Positions 24,376-33,580 of a stretch of DNA of 64,000 bases are shown here, piece after piece. The stretch is from Comamonadaceae bacterium (GTDB lineage: Bacteria > Pseudomonadota > Gammaproteobacteria > Burkholderiales > Burkholderiaceae_C). The stretch's first letter is position 1; the number at the start of each line of letters is the position of its first letter. The stretch covers positions 1 to 64,000 of the forward strand of contig CANFLX010000003.1 in NCBI GenBank assembly GCA_947447985.1. Reading direction: 5' to 3'. The notes below the pieces were generated by a model, which was not told where the DNA came from, did not search any database, and saw only the letters and a list, made by a program, of their open reading frames with translations. The position numbers were made by a program, and so were the translations under genes.

Positions 24376-25560
24376 ATGAAGAGCATTTGGAAAAATCTGG
24401 CTTCAATGTTGGCCACCGCCACCTTGTGGTTCGCCAGCGCCGGTATCAATTTGGCGCATGCCGTCAACGATTTGCCCGGCGGCCCTGCCGTCAATCAACT
24501 GAATTTGTATCCCCCAGTCACCTCGGTGGCGCGGGATCAGCAGTGGTTGCACTGGTTCATGTTGATCCTGTGTGCTGTCATTTTTGTCGCCGTTTTCAGT
24601 GTGATGTTCTATTCCATCTGGAAACACCGCAAATCGGTGGGTCACAAACCCGCGACTTTTCATGAGTCCGTGACGGTGGAAATCATCTGGACGGTGATCC
24701 CCTTCATCATCGTGATCTTGATGGCGCTGCCCGCGACCAAGTCGGTGGTGGCCATGAAAGATACGACCAATGCTGACCTGACGATCAAGGTCACCGGTAT
24801 GCAGTGGAAGTGGGGTTACGACTACCTCAATGGCGAAGGCGAAGGCATCGGCTTTTTGTCCACCATTGATGCCGATCAGCGCGAAATGTCCAACAATGGC
24901 GGCCCCAAAAAGGGCCAGGACGTTGACAACTACCTGCTTAAAGTGGATCACCCTCTGGTGGTTCCGGTCGACAAGAAAATTCGCCTGATCACGACGGCCA
25001 ATGACGTGATCCATGCGTTCATGGTGCCCGCCTTTGGTATCCAGCAAGCGGCTATTCCTGGTTTTGTGCGGGACACCTGGTTCCGCGCGGAGAAGGTCGG
25101 CGACTTCTACGGCCAATGCTCGCAGCTGTGCGGAAAAGAACACTCCTACATGCCCATTCACGTAAAAGTGGTGTCGGCTGAGGATTACACACAATGGGTC
25201 GCTGCGGAGCAAAAGAAAATGGCCGCCTTGGCTGATGACCCCAGCAAAGTGTGGACTTTGGACGACATCAGCAAACGCGGCGAAAAGGTATATGCCCAAA
25301 ACTGCGTGGCCTGCCACCAAGCCAACGGCAAAGGCGGCGGCGCTGTGAAGCCTTTGGACGGTGCAGCGGTGGTGCTCGATGCTGACAAGTCCAAGCAGAT
25401 CATGGTTCTGCTCAATGGCCAGAACAATGGCGCGATGCCTTCATGGAAAGCGCTGAGCAACACTGACATCGCTGCGGTGATCAGCTTTACCAAAAACCAC
25501 TGGTCCAACAAGACCGGACAGCTCGTGCAGCCCTCGGATGTCGCTGCCTTGCGCAAGTAA
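24376..25560 (+). CDS. ctaC: Cytochrome c oxidase subunit II with fused cytochrome c domain
   Basis: Subunit II receives electrons and passes them through the CuA centre to subunit I. The 394-residue product has a signal/anchor region, two membrane helices (about 53-75 and 97-116) and a periplasmic cupredoxin domain with the CuA ligands in CSQLCGKEHSYM (C248 and C252). A C-terminal class I cytochrome c domain carries CVACH at 310-314, so this is a caa3-style fusion. The open frame runs back to 24010 but the ATG at 24376 gives the signal-like start; a GTG three codons upstream is possible. It heads the operon. Confidence 0.93.
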   Translation: MKSIWKNLASMLATATLWFASAGINLAHAVNDLPGGPAVNQLNLYPPVTSVARDQQWLHWFMLILCAVIFVAVFSVMFYSIWKHRKSVGHKPATFHESVTVEIIWTVIPFIIVILMALPATKSVVAMKDTTNADLTIKVTGMQWKWGYDYLNGEGEGIGFLSTIDADQREMSNNGGPKKGQDVDNYLLKVDHPLVVPVDKKIRLITTANDVIHAFMVPAFGIQQAAIPGFVRDTWFRAEKVGDFYGQCSQLCGKEHSYMPIHVKVVSAEDYTQWVAAEQKKMAALADDPSKVWTLDDISKRGEKVYAQNCVACHQANGKGGGAVKPLDGAAVVLDADKSKQIMVLLNGQNNGAMPSWKALSNTDIAAVISFTKNHWSNKTGQLVQPSDVAALRK

Positions 25561-25617
25561 GACGCGCCTCGGCCGTTGCTTGCAAATTGATTTAAGAATT
25601 GTGAAAAGGAAGTTCGT

Positions 25618-27246
25618 ATGAGCGCTGTTTTAGACCACCATGACCACGGTCATGCACACCACGACGACCACGATCACCACGCTCCCACTGGATGGCGCCG
25701 TTGGGTGTTCGCGACCAACCACAAAGACATTGGCACGCTGTATTTGCTGTTTGCCTTCTCGATGTTGATGGTGGGCGGTGTTTTGGCGCTCATCATTCGC
25801 GCCGAACTGTTCCAGCCAGGCCTGCAATTGGTCAATCCTGAGTTGTTCAACCAGCTCACCACCATGCACGGTTTGATCATGGTGTTCGGCGCCATCATGC
25901 CGGCCTTTGTGGGCTTCGCCAACTGGATGATCCCGCTGCAAATCGGCGCGTCTGACATGGCTTTTGCCCGCATGAATAACTTCAGCTTCTGGCTGATGAT
26001 TCCAGCAGCACTCATGATCGTGAGCTCGTTCTTCATGCCTGGCGGCGCACCGGCTGCGGGCTGGACGCTGTACGCCCCGCTGACCCTGCAAATGGGCCCC
26101 AGCATGGACGCCGGTATTTTTGCGCTGCACATCTTGGGCGCTTCGTCCATCATGGGTTCGATCAACATCATCGTCACCATCCTGAACATGCGCGCACCTG
26201 GCATGACGCTGATGAAGATGCCCATGTTCGTGTGGACCTGGTTGATCACCGCCTACTTGCTGATTGCTGTGATGCCTGTGTTGGCCGGCGCGATCACCAT
26301 GACGCTGACAGACCGCCACTTTGGCACCAGCTTCTTTAATCCCGCGGGCGGCGGCGACCCCGTCATGTACCAGCACATTTTCTGGTTCTTCGGACACCCT
26401 GAGGTGTACATCATGATCTTGCCGGCCTTCGGCATCATCAGCCACGTGGTACCCACTTTTGCCCGCAAAAAGCTCTTCGGCTACGCGTCCATGGTGTACG
26501 CAACTTCCAGCATTGCGATTCTGTCGTTCATCGTGTGGGCACACCACATGTTTACCTCGGGCATGCCGGTCACCGGACAGTTGTTCTTTATGTACGCCAC
26601 CATGTTGATTGCCGTGCCAACGGCGGTGAAGATCTTCAACTGGATCGCGACGATGTGGCAAGGCTCCATGACCTTCGAGACGCCTATGCTGTTTGCAGTG
26701 GGTTTCATCTTTGTGTTCACCATGGGTGGCTTCACCGGTCTGATTTTGGCCATGGCCCCCATCGACATTCAAATCCATGACACCTACTACGTGGTGGCGC
26801 ATTTCCACTATGTGTTGGTGGCGGGCTCTCTGTATGCCATGTTTGCCGGTTACTACTACTGGAGCCCCAAGTGGACGGGCGTGATGTACAACGAAACACG
26901 CGGCAAGATCCACTTCTGGTGGTCACTGATCGCGTTCAACGTGACCTTCTTCCCCATGCACTTCTTGGGTCTGGCCGGTATGCCACGCCGCTACGCTGAC
27001 TACCCCATGCAATTCGCTGATTTCAACGCGATTGCAACAGTGGGTGGTTTCGCCTTCGGTTTTGCTCAGGTGTACTTCTTCTTGTTTGTCGTCTTGCCCA
27101 CCATGCGCGGCCAAGGTGCGAAAGCAGCCCAGAGCCCTTGGGAATCGGCGGAAGGCCTGGAGTGGGAAGTTCCCTCGCCCGCGCCTTTCCACACCTTCGA
27201 GACGCCTCCTAAGTTGAACGCTGCTGCCAACAAGGTGATCGGCTAA
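25618..27246 (+). CDS. ctaD: Cytochrome c oxidase subunit I (aa3 type)
   Basis: This catalytic subunit carries heme a, heme a3 and CuB and has 12 membrane helices in 542 residues. The key segments are [12 protein letters not shown] (heme a His), [14 protein letters not shown] with the His-Tyr crosslink pair, VWAHHMF with the CuB histidines, and VVAHFHYVL. The N-terminus before [15 protein letters not shown] is strikingly histidine-rich (about a dozen His in the first 22 residues), which could handle copper. AAGGAAG precedes the ATG. Confidence 0.97.
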   Translation: MSAVLDHHDHGHAHHDDHDHHAPTGWRRWVFATNHKDIGTLYLLFAFSMLMVGGVLALIIRAELFQPGLQLVNPELFNQLTTMHGLIMVFGAIMPAFVGFANWMIPLQIGASDMAFARMNNFSFWLMIPAALMIVSSFFMPGGAPAAGWTLYAPLTLQMGPSMDAGIFALHILGASSIMGSINIIVTILNMRAPGMTLMKMPMFVWTWLITAYLLIAVMPVLAGAITMTLTDRHFGTSFFNPAGGGDPVMYQHIFWFFGHPEVYIMILPAFGIISHVVPTFARKKLFGYASMVYATSSIAILSFIVWAHHMFTSGMPVTGQLFFMYATMLIAVPTAVKIFNWIATMWQGSMTFETPMLFAVGFIFVFTMGGFTGLILAMAPIDIQIHDTYYVVAHFHYVLVAGSLYAMFAGYYYWSPKWTGVMYNETRGKIHFWWSLIAFNVTFFPMHFLGLAGMPRRYADYPMQFADFNAIATVGGFAFGFAQVYFFLFVVLPTMRGQGAKAAQSPWESAEGLEWEVPSPAPFHTFETPPKLNAAANKVIG

Positions 27247-27276
27247 GCCCTTTCGGCTGAGAACATCAGGCCACCG

Positions 27277-27387
27277 ATGAATCCGACCCAGAAAAAGTCC
27301 AACCTCAAGCTTGCGCTGATACTGGCGTCGGTGGCGGTCGCCTTTTTCTGTGGATTTGTGTTCAAACTGGCTGTGTTGGGCGTTTGA
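27277..27387 (+). CDS. Small cytochrome oxidase assembly protein (36 aa)
   Basis: A 36-residue frame starting MNPTQKKSNLKLALIL encodes a single membrane helix with a short basic N-terminus. It lies 30 bases after ctaD and eight bases before ctaG. A tiny single-helix protein at exactly this place is usual in Burkholderiales, where it is called a cytochrome oxidase small assembly protein. The function is not known from the sequence. Confidence 0.75.
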   Translation: MNPTQKKSNLKLALILASVAVAFFCGFVFKLAVLGV

Positions 27388-27394
27388 CCCTGCG

Positions 27395-27994
27395 ATGAAC
27401 CTGCAGCGCGCAAATTTCCAGATGGTGGGCAAACTGGCCGTCGTGGTCAGCATGATGTTCGCTTTTGGGTATGCGCTGGTGCCTTTGTACCGTGCGATTT
27501 GCGAAATGACAGGCCTTAATGTGTTGGCCTTGAATGAGCAGGTCGTTGCGGGCGCTAAACCTGCATTCGCGCAAAACACACAGGTCGATACATCTCGAAC
27601 GATCACGGTGCAATTTGATGCCAATGCCAATGGCCCGTGGGACTTCAAGCCGGCCCAGCGTTCGGTCAAGGTGCATCCTGGCGAGTTAACCACGGTGATG
27701 TACGAGTTCCAAAACGTGCAAAACCGCCGCATGTCTGCGCAGGCCATTCCCAGTTACGCGCCCCAACAGGCCGCAGCGCATTTCAATAAGGTGGAATGTT
27801 TTTGCTTCAACCAGTACACGCTGGAGCCAGGTGAGAAAAAATCATGGCCCGTGGCCTTTGTGATTGACCCGAAACTGTCCAAAGATGTGCGCACCATCAC
27901 CTTGTCGTACACCTTTTTTGAAGTGGGTGGCAAGACGCCCGCGGCGCCGCTGGCACAGTTGCAAACTGGCAACGCGGCATGGAGTGGCACATGA
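27395..27994 (+). CDS. ctaG: Cytochrome c oxidase assembly protein CtaG/Cox11
   Basis: Cox11-type proteins insert copper into the CuB site of subunit I. The 199-residue product has one N-terminal helix (about 12-30, ending in LVPLYRAICEMTG) and a periplasmic domain with the copper-binding ECFCF motif at about 131-135 (NKVECFCFNQYTLEPGE). The ATG at 27395 was chosen over an upstream frame overlapping the small assembly gene. The stop TGA overlaps the next start (ATGA). Confidence 0.95.
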   Translation: MNLQRANFQMVGKLAVVVSMMFAFGYALVPLYRAICEMTGLNVLALNEQVVAGAKPAFAQNTQVDTSRTITVQFDANANGPWDFKPAQRSVKVHPGELTTVMYEFQNVQNRRMSAQAIPSYAPQQAAAHFNKVECFCFNQYTLEPGEKKSWPVAFVIDPKLSKDVRTITLSYTFFEVGGKTPAAPLAQLQTGNAAWSGT

Positions 27995-28206
27995 TGGCAG
28001 CGCAGAACAGCAAAGTGTCCACTTCGTCGTTTTGGCGTAGCGTGAAATTGGTGGCATGGTCGTTCTTGGGGATTCGCAGCCGAGCGGGTTACGAGGAAGA
28101 CCTGGCCAAGGTGAATCCCATGCACGTCGTGGCCGTGGGGTTGATTGGCGGTCTGCTGCTGGTGGTCGGGCTGATTGCTTTGGCCACTTGGGTCGTTGGA
28201 AAATAA
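27991..28206 (+). CDS. DUF2970 family small membrane protein
   Basis: The 71-residue protein has the DUF2970 pattern: SFWRSVKLVAWSFLGIRSRAGYEEDLAKVNP followed by one membrane helix (about 46-67). Its function is unknown, but it is regularly located between ctaG and ctaE in this group. The ATG overlaps the ctaG stop codon; the next codon is also ATG, so the start is uncertain by one residue. Confidence 0.85.
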   Translation: MMAAQNSKVSTSSFWRSVKLVAWSFLGIRSRAGYEEDLAKVNPMHVVAVGLIGGLLLVVGLIALATWVVGK

Positions 28207-28265
28207 AGTGCTGCCTTGGTGGTGCTGTTGAGCTTTAGAAACGTATTCGGAAAAATGGAGTTGAA

Positions 28266-29147
28266 ATGAGTACAAGCGCACACGGAACAACACCGTACTA
28301 CTTTGTCCCGGGTCCTTCGCGTCATCCAGCGATGGCCGCTTTGGGTTTGTTGTTTGTGATCATGGGTGCGAGCCAGTGGATCAACGGCGCCGAGTGGGGT
28401 AAATATGCCCTGGCGTTCGGCCTGGCCTTCTGGCTTGTTGTGCTTTACCAGTGGTTTGGTGACGCCATCGCCGAGAGCGAAGGCGGCCAATATGGTCGCA
28501 AGATCGATCTGTCCTTCCGCTGGAGCATGAGCTGGTTCATTTTCTCGGAAGTGATGTTCTTCGGCGCCTTTTTCAGCGCTCTGTGGTGGGCCCGATCGCA
28601 CTCGGTTCCCTCGCTGGGAAGCCTGGACAATGCGCTCTTGTGGCCTGACTTCAAGGCCGCATGGCCCAGCCTCGTGGCAGGCGCCACGGGTTCACCTGCT
28701 GGCATCGTGGAGCCTTTCACCACCATGGGCCCCTTCTGGTTGCCCACGATCAACACGGCCCTGTTGTTGACCTCGGGCGTGACCTTGACCATCGCGCACC
28801 ATGCTTTGTTGGACAACAACCGCAGCAAAACCGTCGCATTCATGTGGCTGACCGTGCTCTTGGGTGTGACTTTCCTGTTTGTTCAAGGCTATGAGTACTA
28901 CCATGCGTACACCGAGTACAACCTGAAACTCAGCTCGGGAATCTACGGTTCGACCTTTTTCATGCTGACAGGCTTTCACGGTTTTCACGTGTTTGTCGGT
29001 ATGTTGATGCTGTTGGCCACTACTTTGCGCTTGCAAAAAGGCCATTTCTCAGCGGAGCGTCATTTCGGCTTCGAAGGCGCCGCTTGGTACTGGCACTTTG
29101 TGGACGTGGTCTGGTTGGGTTTGTACGTCTTGGTGTACTGGCTGTAA
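28266..29147 (+). CDS. ctaE: Cytochrome c oxidase subunit III
   Basis: The 293-residue protein has the seven-helix layout of subunit III, which stabilises subunit I and its proton uptake. Visible family segments are YYFVPGPSRHPAMAALG, SEVMFFGAFFSALWWARSH, WLPTINTALLLTSGVTLTIAHH and the C-terminal HFGFEGAAWYWHFVDVVWLGLY. The insert around 115-140 is slightly longer than in mitochondrial homologues, as is common in proteobacteria. A terminator follows 16 bases after the stop. Confidence 0.96.
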   Translation: MSTSAHGTTPYYFVPGPSRHPAMAALGLLFVIMGASQWINGAEWGKYALAFGLAFWLVVLYQWFGDAIAESEGGQYGRKIDLSFRWSMSWFIFSEVMFFGAFFSALWWARSHSVPSLGSLDNALLWPDFKAAWPSLVAGATGSPAGIVEPFTTMGPFWLPTINTALLLTSGVTLTIAHHALLDNNRSKTVAFMWLTVLLGVTFLFVQGYEYYHAYTEYNLKLSSGIYGSTFFMLTGFHGFHVFVGMLMLLATTLRLQKGHFSAERHFGFEGAAWYWHFVDVVWLGLYVLVYWL

Positions 29148-29163
29148 ACCGCGTCTCCCAAAC

Positions 29164-29190
29164 AAAAAAGGCACCGTGGGGTGCCTTTTT
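29164..29190. terminator. Bidirectional terminator after ctaE
   Basis: GGCACC at 29170-29175 pairs with GGTGCC at 29180-29185, flanked by six A on the left and five T on the right. It can serve ctaE and, from the other side, the DUF2909 gene ending at 29220. It partially separates the oxidase structural genes from the assembly genes that follow. Confidence 0.85.
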
Positions 29191-29219
29191 GTTTCCTGAG
29201 ATGCTGGGAAGTCGGTGTC

Positions 29220-29441
29220 TTATGTCCCTGAGGGGATGCCGGTCGGGTGAATGATTCCTAACTTCCACGCCAGCAGAATCCCCGCAAACAGCAATATGGA
29301 GACACCCACGCGCAGCGCGAGCGCCCGCGCCATGCGCCGTGATTGGCGCGGCCCGGTGTTGGATCCACGCAGCATGAAGAACAAGGCAGTGCCCAGACTG
29401 GCGAGAATGGCGAAGAAGGCAAGGCTTACAAGGTAGGTCAT
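29220..29441 (-). CDS. Twin transmembrane protein (DUF2909 family)
   Basis: This 73-residue protein has two hydrophobic helices (about 3-23 and 44-63) joined by a basic loop (RGSNTGPRQSRRMARALALR). It resembles the DUF2909 twin-transmembrane proteins found opposite oxidase assembly genes. It is the only minus-strand gene inside the oxidase region. The frame stays open far upstream but the ATG at 29441 gives the normal small protein. Function unknown. Confidence 0.82.
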   Translation of the reverse strand: MTYLVSLAFFAILASLGTALFFMLRGSNTGPRQSRRMARALALRVGVSILLFAGILLAWKLGIIHPTGIPSGT

Positions 29442-29456
29442 AACTCGGATTATCTT

Positions 29457-30209
29457 TTGAAGTTCACGCGAAAGTTTTATTTCATCACGGCAGCAGCCGT
29501 GTTTTTTACCGGTTTGGCCATCATCCTTGGGTTTTGGCAGCTGGGTCGGGCTGCGCAAAAAGAGGCTCTGCAGGCGCAGATCCAAGCCCAGGCAGGCCAG
29601 GTGCCACTCACGGCCCTGGAGTTGCAGGCAATGGCACCAGGAGCAGCGCCCTTGTACCGCCCGGTGCGGCTTTCCGGCACCTGGGAGCAAGCCTACACGG
29701 TGTACTTGGACAACCGCCAAATGAATGACAAGGTGGGCTTCTTTGTAATGACGCCGTTGCGCTTGCAAGGCACTGGCCAGGTCGTCGTGGTCCAACGCGG
29801 CTGGGTAGGGCGCAACTTCGAAGTGCGCACCCAGATTCCGCACGTGGAAACCCCGCAAGGCCTGGTGTGGGTAGAGGGCCTGATTGCCCCGGCGCCGTCT
29901 AAGCTTTTCGAGCTCGGGGCAGCAGCAAGCGGGCCCCTGCGGCAAAATCTGGACTTGCGCCAATTCAGCCAGGAAACGGGCCTCTTGCTGGCGGACTTTA
30001 CGATTCGCCAAACGGGGGCGGCCAGCGACGGTTTGCTGCGCGCCTGGCCCGCTGTGGCACTGGGGGTCGAGAAACACTACGGCTATGCCTTCCAGTGGTT
30101 CGCCTTGGCGGTGTTGATCATCGGCCTGTATTGTTGGTTTCAAATTATTCGCCGATCACCGGCCCGGTTTCAGGAAAAGCCCCACGATGTCCCATCCCCC
30201 CGCCTTTGA
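29457..30209 (+). CDS. SURF1 family cytochrome oxidase biogenesis protein
   Basis: SURF1 proteins help place heme a in subunit I. The protein has two membrane helices flanking a periplasmic domain: ITAAAVFFTGLAIILGFWQLGRA with the family GFWQLGRA motif near the start, YLDNRQMNDKVGFFVMTPL in the middle, and YGYAFQWFALAVLIIGLYCWF near the end. There is no ATG at the expected position; TTG at 29457 (LKFTRKFYF) is the best candidate but has only a weak ribosome-binding site, so the start is uncertain. Its end overlaps the next gene by 23 bases. Confidence 0.88.
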   Translation: MKFTRKFYFITAAAVFFTGLAIILGFWQLGRAAQKEALQAQIQAQAGQVPLTALELQAMAPGAAPLYRPVRLSGTWEQAYTVYLDNRQMNDKVGFFVMTPLRLQGTGQVVVVQRGWVGRNFEVRTQIPHVETPQGLVWVEGLIAPAPSKLFELGAAASGPLRQNLDLRQFSQETGLLLADFTIRQTGAASDGLLRAWPAVALGVEKHYGYAFQWFALAVLIIGLYCWFQIIRRSPARFQEKPHDVPSPRL

Positions 30210-30870
30210 TGACCAGCCCTTGGGCATGACGGTGCACTCCATGCCCACCGCCCAAGACCTGGCCGCACCTGAACAAACGCGCATGGGTCGCTGGAAGATG
30301 CTGTTGGTCTTGCTGGTGTGTGCAGCCCCCGTGATTGCGTCCTACCTCACCTATTACGTGGTGCGCCCAGAGGGACGGCGTAACTTCGGAGAATTGATCG
30401 AGCCCCAGCGCCCCTTGCCTGACTTGGTCGCCCAAGGGCTGGACGGTGCGCGCGTCAATCTGCGCGAGCTCAAGGACCAGTGGTTGCTCATCAGCGTGGC
30501 GGGGGCCCAATGCGACTCCATCTGCCAGAGCCACCTGTATTTGCAGCGCCAATTGCGCGAAGGCCTGGGCAAAAACAAAGACCGTTTGGACTGGGTTTGG
30601 CTGATTGACGATGCCGCGCCCGTTCCCGCAGAAATTCTGCCTGCGCTCAAAACCGCGACCGTGCTGCGTGTGCCAGCGCAAGATTTGCAAACCTGGCTTA
30701 GCGCAGCGCAAGGTGCCAAGCTCAGCGATCACTTGTACCTCGTTGATCCCTTGGGCAACTGGATGATGCGCTTCCCTGCGCTGTTGACGGCCGAACAGGC
30801 GCCGAGTGCGAAGCGCGACCTCGAGCGCTTGATGCGCGCCTCCGACTCCTGGGACAAGGCCGGGCGCTAA
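30187..30870 (+). CDS. Membrane-anchored thioredoxin-fold protein with CxxxC (oxidase associated)
   Basis: The 227-residue product has a cytoplasmic N-terminus, one membrane helix (about 37-58) and a periplasmic domain with a SCO/thioredoxin-like outline: RPLPDLVAQGLDGARVNLRELKDQWLLISVAGAQCDSICQ. The CDSIC pair has the CxxxC spacing of copper-binding SCO proteins, but the context is otherwise diverged and the distal His is not evident. The location between surf1 and ctaA suggests oxidase assembly or redox control of copper ligands; this is inferred. Confidence 0.75.
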   Translation: MSHPPAFDDQPLGMTVHSMPTAQDLAAPEQTRMGRWKMLLVLLVCAAPVIASYLTYYVVRPEGRRNFGELIEPQRPLPDLVAQGLDGARVNLRELKDQWLLISVAGAQCDSICQSHLYLQRQLREGLGKNKDRLDWVWLIDDAAPVPAEILPALKTATVLRVPAQDLQTWLSAAQGAKLSDHLYLVDPLGNWMMRFPALLTAEQAPSAKRDLERLMRASDSWDKAGR

Positions 30871-30894
30871 GTTCCGATCCCTGCTGAACCGACC

Positions 30895-32046
30895 ATGCAA
30901 ATCGCTTCTTTTGACTGGATGGCCTTGCTGCGGCTCGCGGGCGCGGGCCTGGCTGTGGCGGCGGTGCCGCTGGCTTGGTGGCTCTGGCGCCAGCGCAATG
31001 CATTGCCGGTGGGGCGCATGCAGTCCCTGACTTTGCTTACCTTGTTTTTGACCTTCGATTTGGTGTTGTTCGGTGCCTTCACCCGTTTGACGGACAGCGG
31101 CTTGGGTTGCCCCGACTGGCCTGGATGCTATGGCCATGCCTCTCCGGTGGGTGCGCAGCTACCGATTGATGTGGCGCAGACCGCCATGCCCGATGGTCCG
31201 GTAACGCACGGCAAAGCGTGGATTGAAATGGTGCACCGCTACCTCGCATCCAGCGTCGGTTTATTGATACTGGTCTTGACGGTGAGTGCATGGGCACAGG
31301 CGCGTCGTACGCGAGGGGCCGAACAGGCTGCGTCTATCAGCCCGTGGTGGGCGACGGTCACCTTGGCCTGGGTCTGCCTGCAGGGTGCGTTTGGTGCGCT
31401 GACGGTCACCATGAAATTGTTCCCTGCCATCGTGAGCTTGCATTTGCTGGGGGGTTACGTGCTTTTGGGCCTGCTCTCGGTGCAGGCGGTTCGCCAGTCG
31501 CAGCTTTTGGATTCTCATCGGCCCTGGCAAATTTCCACGACCGCACGTGCCTCCATGGTGGCAGTCTTGCTGGTCTGGCTGGCGCAATCCAGCTTGGGGG
31601 CTTGGGTCAGTACCAATTACGCCGTGCTGGCCTGCTCGGAGTTTCCCACCTGCCAAGGCAGTTGGTGGCCAGAGATGGACTTTGCGCAGGGCTTCACGCT
31701 GTGGCGCCCCTTGGGCTTGGCGGCTGACGGGACACCTTTGAGCTTTCAGGCGCTGACAGCCATCCATGTGTCCCACCGATGGTTTGCCGTGCTGGCAGTG
31801 CTGGCACTGGCTTGGCTGGCCTGGCGCCTGCGACACGTTCCTGCGCTGGTGACTCCGGTGCGTTGCCTTTGGGGCCTGGTGATTTTGCAGGTCGCCACGG
31901 GACTGAGCAACGTGGTGCTCGGCTGGCCGCTGCTCGCGGCAGTGCTGCACACCGGTGGCGCAGGGGCGATGGGCGCCGTGTTGGTGTGGCTGTTGGCTGC
32001 GACCCGCGTGCCAGCGCGAACCCTCTCTGCGCAACAGCGCAACTAG
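30895..32046 (+). CDS. ctaA: Heme A synthase (COX15/CtaA)
   Basis: CtaA oxidises the methyl group of heme O to make heme A. The 383-residue, eight-helix protein holds the paired histidines of the family: [12 protein letters not shown] with [13 protein letters not shown] in the first half, and [10 protein letters not shown] and [18 protein letters not shown] in the second half. The cysteine pair in CSEFPTCQG also fits. ctaB follows 11 bases after the stop, completing the heme A pathway. Confidence 0.94.
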   Translation: MQIASFDWMALLRLAGAGLAVAAVPLAWWLWRQRNALPVGRMQSLTLLTLFLTFDLVLFGAFTRLTDSGLGCPDWPGCYGHASPVGAQLPIDVAQTAMPDGPVTHGKAWIEMVHRYLASSVGLLILVLTVSAWAQARRTRGAEQAASISPWWATVTLAWVCLQGAFGALTVTMKLFPAIVSLHLLGGYVLLGLLSVQAVRQSQLLDSHRPWQISTTARASMVAVLLVWLAQSSLGAWVSTNYAVLACSEFPTCQGSWWPEMDFAQGFTLWRPLGLAADGTPLSFQALTAIHVSHRWFAVLAVLALAWLAWRLRHVPALVTPVRCLWGLVILQVATGLSNVVLGWPLLAAVLHTGGAGAMGAVLVWLLAATRVPARTLSAQQRN

Positions 32047-32057
32047 AAAGTACTTCC

Positions 32058-32969
32058 GTGACCGCTTCGACTCCCGACCCCACACCCGCAGCACCGACCC
32101 TGTCGGTGCTGCGCCAGTTCAATGCGCTGACCAAGCCGCGCGTCATTCAACTGATCGTTTTTTGCGCCCTGATTGGCATGGTCTTGGCAGTGCCAGGCGT
32201 GCCGTCCTGGGACCAAGTCGGCTTGGCCGCCCGTGCATGTCTGGGCATTTGGTTGGTTGCAGCGGCTGCTGCGGCTTTTAACTGCATCGTGGAGCAGGGC
32301 ATAGACGCCAAGATGAAACGCACCGCGTGGCGCCCTACGGCGCGCGGGGAACTGACCAACACCCAAACCTTGCTGTTTTCTGCGATTTTGGGAACGGCAG
32401 GCTCGGCCCTGCTGTACTGGTGGGTCAATCCGCTGACCATGTGGTTGACCTTTGCAACGTTTGTGGGCTATGCGGTGATTTACACCGTCATTCTCAAACC
32501 CCTGACACCGCAAAACATTGTGATCGGCGGCGCATCGGGCGCCATGCCACCGGTGCTCGGCTGGGCGGCGATGACCGGTGATGTAGGGCCTGAAGCCTTG
32601 GTCTTGTTCCTCATCATTTTTTTGTGGACGCCACCGCACTTTTGGGCACTGGCGCTGTACCGCGTCGAGGATTACCGCAAGTCAGGCTTGCCCATGCTCC
32701 CCGTCACGCATGGCAGCGAATTCACCCGGCTGCAAATAGTGCTCTACACCTGGGTCTTGTTTGCCGCCTGCCTCTTGCCGTTTATGCTGGGTATGAGTTC
32801 GTGGCTGTACCTGGCGTCTGCCGTGGTGTTAAGTCTGGGTTTCTGCTGGTACGCATGGCGGTTGATGCGCGACTACTCCGACGCACTGGCACGCAAGACT
32901 TTTCGCTTTTCCTTGATTCATTTAAGCGCCTTGTTCGCCGCGCTGCTGCTGGACCATTACCTGCTATGA
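32058..32969 (+). CDS. ctaB: Heme O synthase (protoheme IX farnesyltransferase)
   Basis: CtaB transfers a farnesyl group to protoheme to give heme O, the substrate of CtaA. The 303-residue protein has about nine membrane helices, the [18 protein letters not shown] start, the prenyl-diphosphate region [20 protein letters not shown] and the second Asp-rich loop near [15 protein letters not shown]. The start is GTG at 32058; a longer frame upstream overlaps ctaA and lacks support. Its TGA overlaps the ATG of the sco gene. Confidence 0.94.
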   Translation: MTASTPDPTPAAPTLSVLRQFNALTKPRVIQLIVFCALIGMVLAVPGVPSWDQVGLAARACLGIWLVAAAAAAFNCIVEQGIDAKMKRTAWRPTARGELTNTQTLLFSAILGTAGSALLYWWVNPLTMWLTFATFVGYAVIYTVILKPLTPQNIVIGGASGAMPPVLGWAAMTGDVGPEALVLFLIIFLWTPPHFWALALYRVEDYRKSGLPMLPVTHGSEFTRLQIVLYTWVLFAACLLPFMLGMSSWLYLASAVVLSLGFCWYAWRLMRDYSDALARKTFRFSLIHLSALFAALLLDHYLL

Positions 32970-33574
32970 ATTCCATTCGCCGATTGCTCAACGCGCTGCT
33001 CGCACTCGCCGCGACCTCTCTCCTGCTGGGAAGCCTGGCCGCCTGCGGAGAGCAAAAAGCGGTGTTCAGCTCCATTGATATCACCGGCGCCGACTATGGC
33101 AAGACGGTGGCCCTGGCCGACCACAACGGACAGGTGCGGCATTTATCGGACTTTGCGGGCAAGGTGGTCGTGGTATTTTTTGGCTACACCCAATGCCCCG
33201 ACGTCTGCCCCACCACACTGGCGGAGCTGGTCGAAGTGAAAAAACTGCTGGGCAAGGACGGCGATCGCCTGCAAGCCTTGTTTGTCACCGTCGACCCGGA
33301 GCGCGATACGCCTGAGTTGCTCAAAGCGTACATGGCCAACTTCGATGCCAGCTTTTTGGCCTTGCGCCCGACGCCCGGAGAACTGGAAGCCGTCGCCAAG
33401 GAGTTCAAGATCTATTACAAAAAGGTAGCTGGCGCCAGCACCAGCAGCTACACCATGGACCACTCAGCCGGCAGCTATGTGTATGACACCCAAGGCCAAC
33501 TGCGGCTGTTTACGCGCTACAACAGCGGTGCACCCCTCTTGGCGGCGGACATCGCGCAGCTGATGCCCAAGTAG
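32966..33574 (+). CDS. SCO1/SenC family copper chaperone lipoprotein
   Basis: SCO proteins mature the CuA site of oxidase subunit II. The 202-residue product has a lipoprotein signal with lipobox LAAC (about residues 24-27) and a thioredoxin fold with the copper motif CPDVC in [16 protein letters not shown], and the distal [13 protein letters not shown] segment with the copper-ligand His. It overlaps ctaB by four bases and ends seven bases before the end of the convergent rpoH. Confidence 0.94.
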   Translation: MNSIRRLLNALLALAATSLLLGSLAACGEQKAVFSSIDITGADYGKTVALADHNGQVRHLSDFAGKVVVVFFGYTQCPDVCPTTLAELVEVKKLLGKDGDRLQALFVTVDPERDTPELLKAYMANFDASFLALRPTPGELEAVAKEFKIYYKKVAGASTSSYTMDHSAGSYVYDTQGQLRLFTRYNSGAPLLAADIAQLMPK

Positions 33575-33580
33575 GCAGGT

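Noticed and set aside
25630-26913. 427-codon minus-strand frame opposite ctaD
   Set aside because: ctaD is unmistakable; the antisense frame is a His/Arg/Gln-rich shadow.
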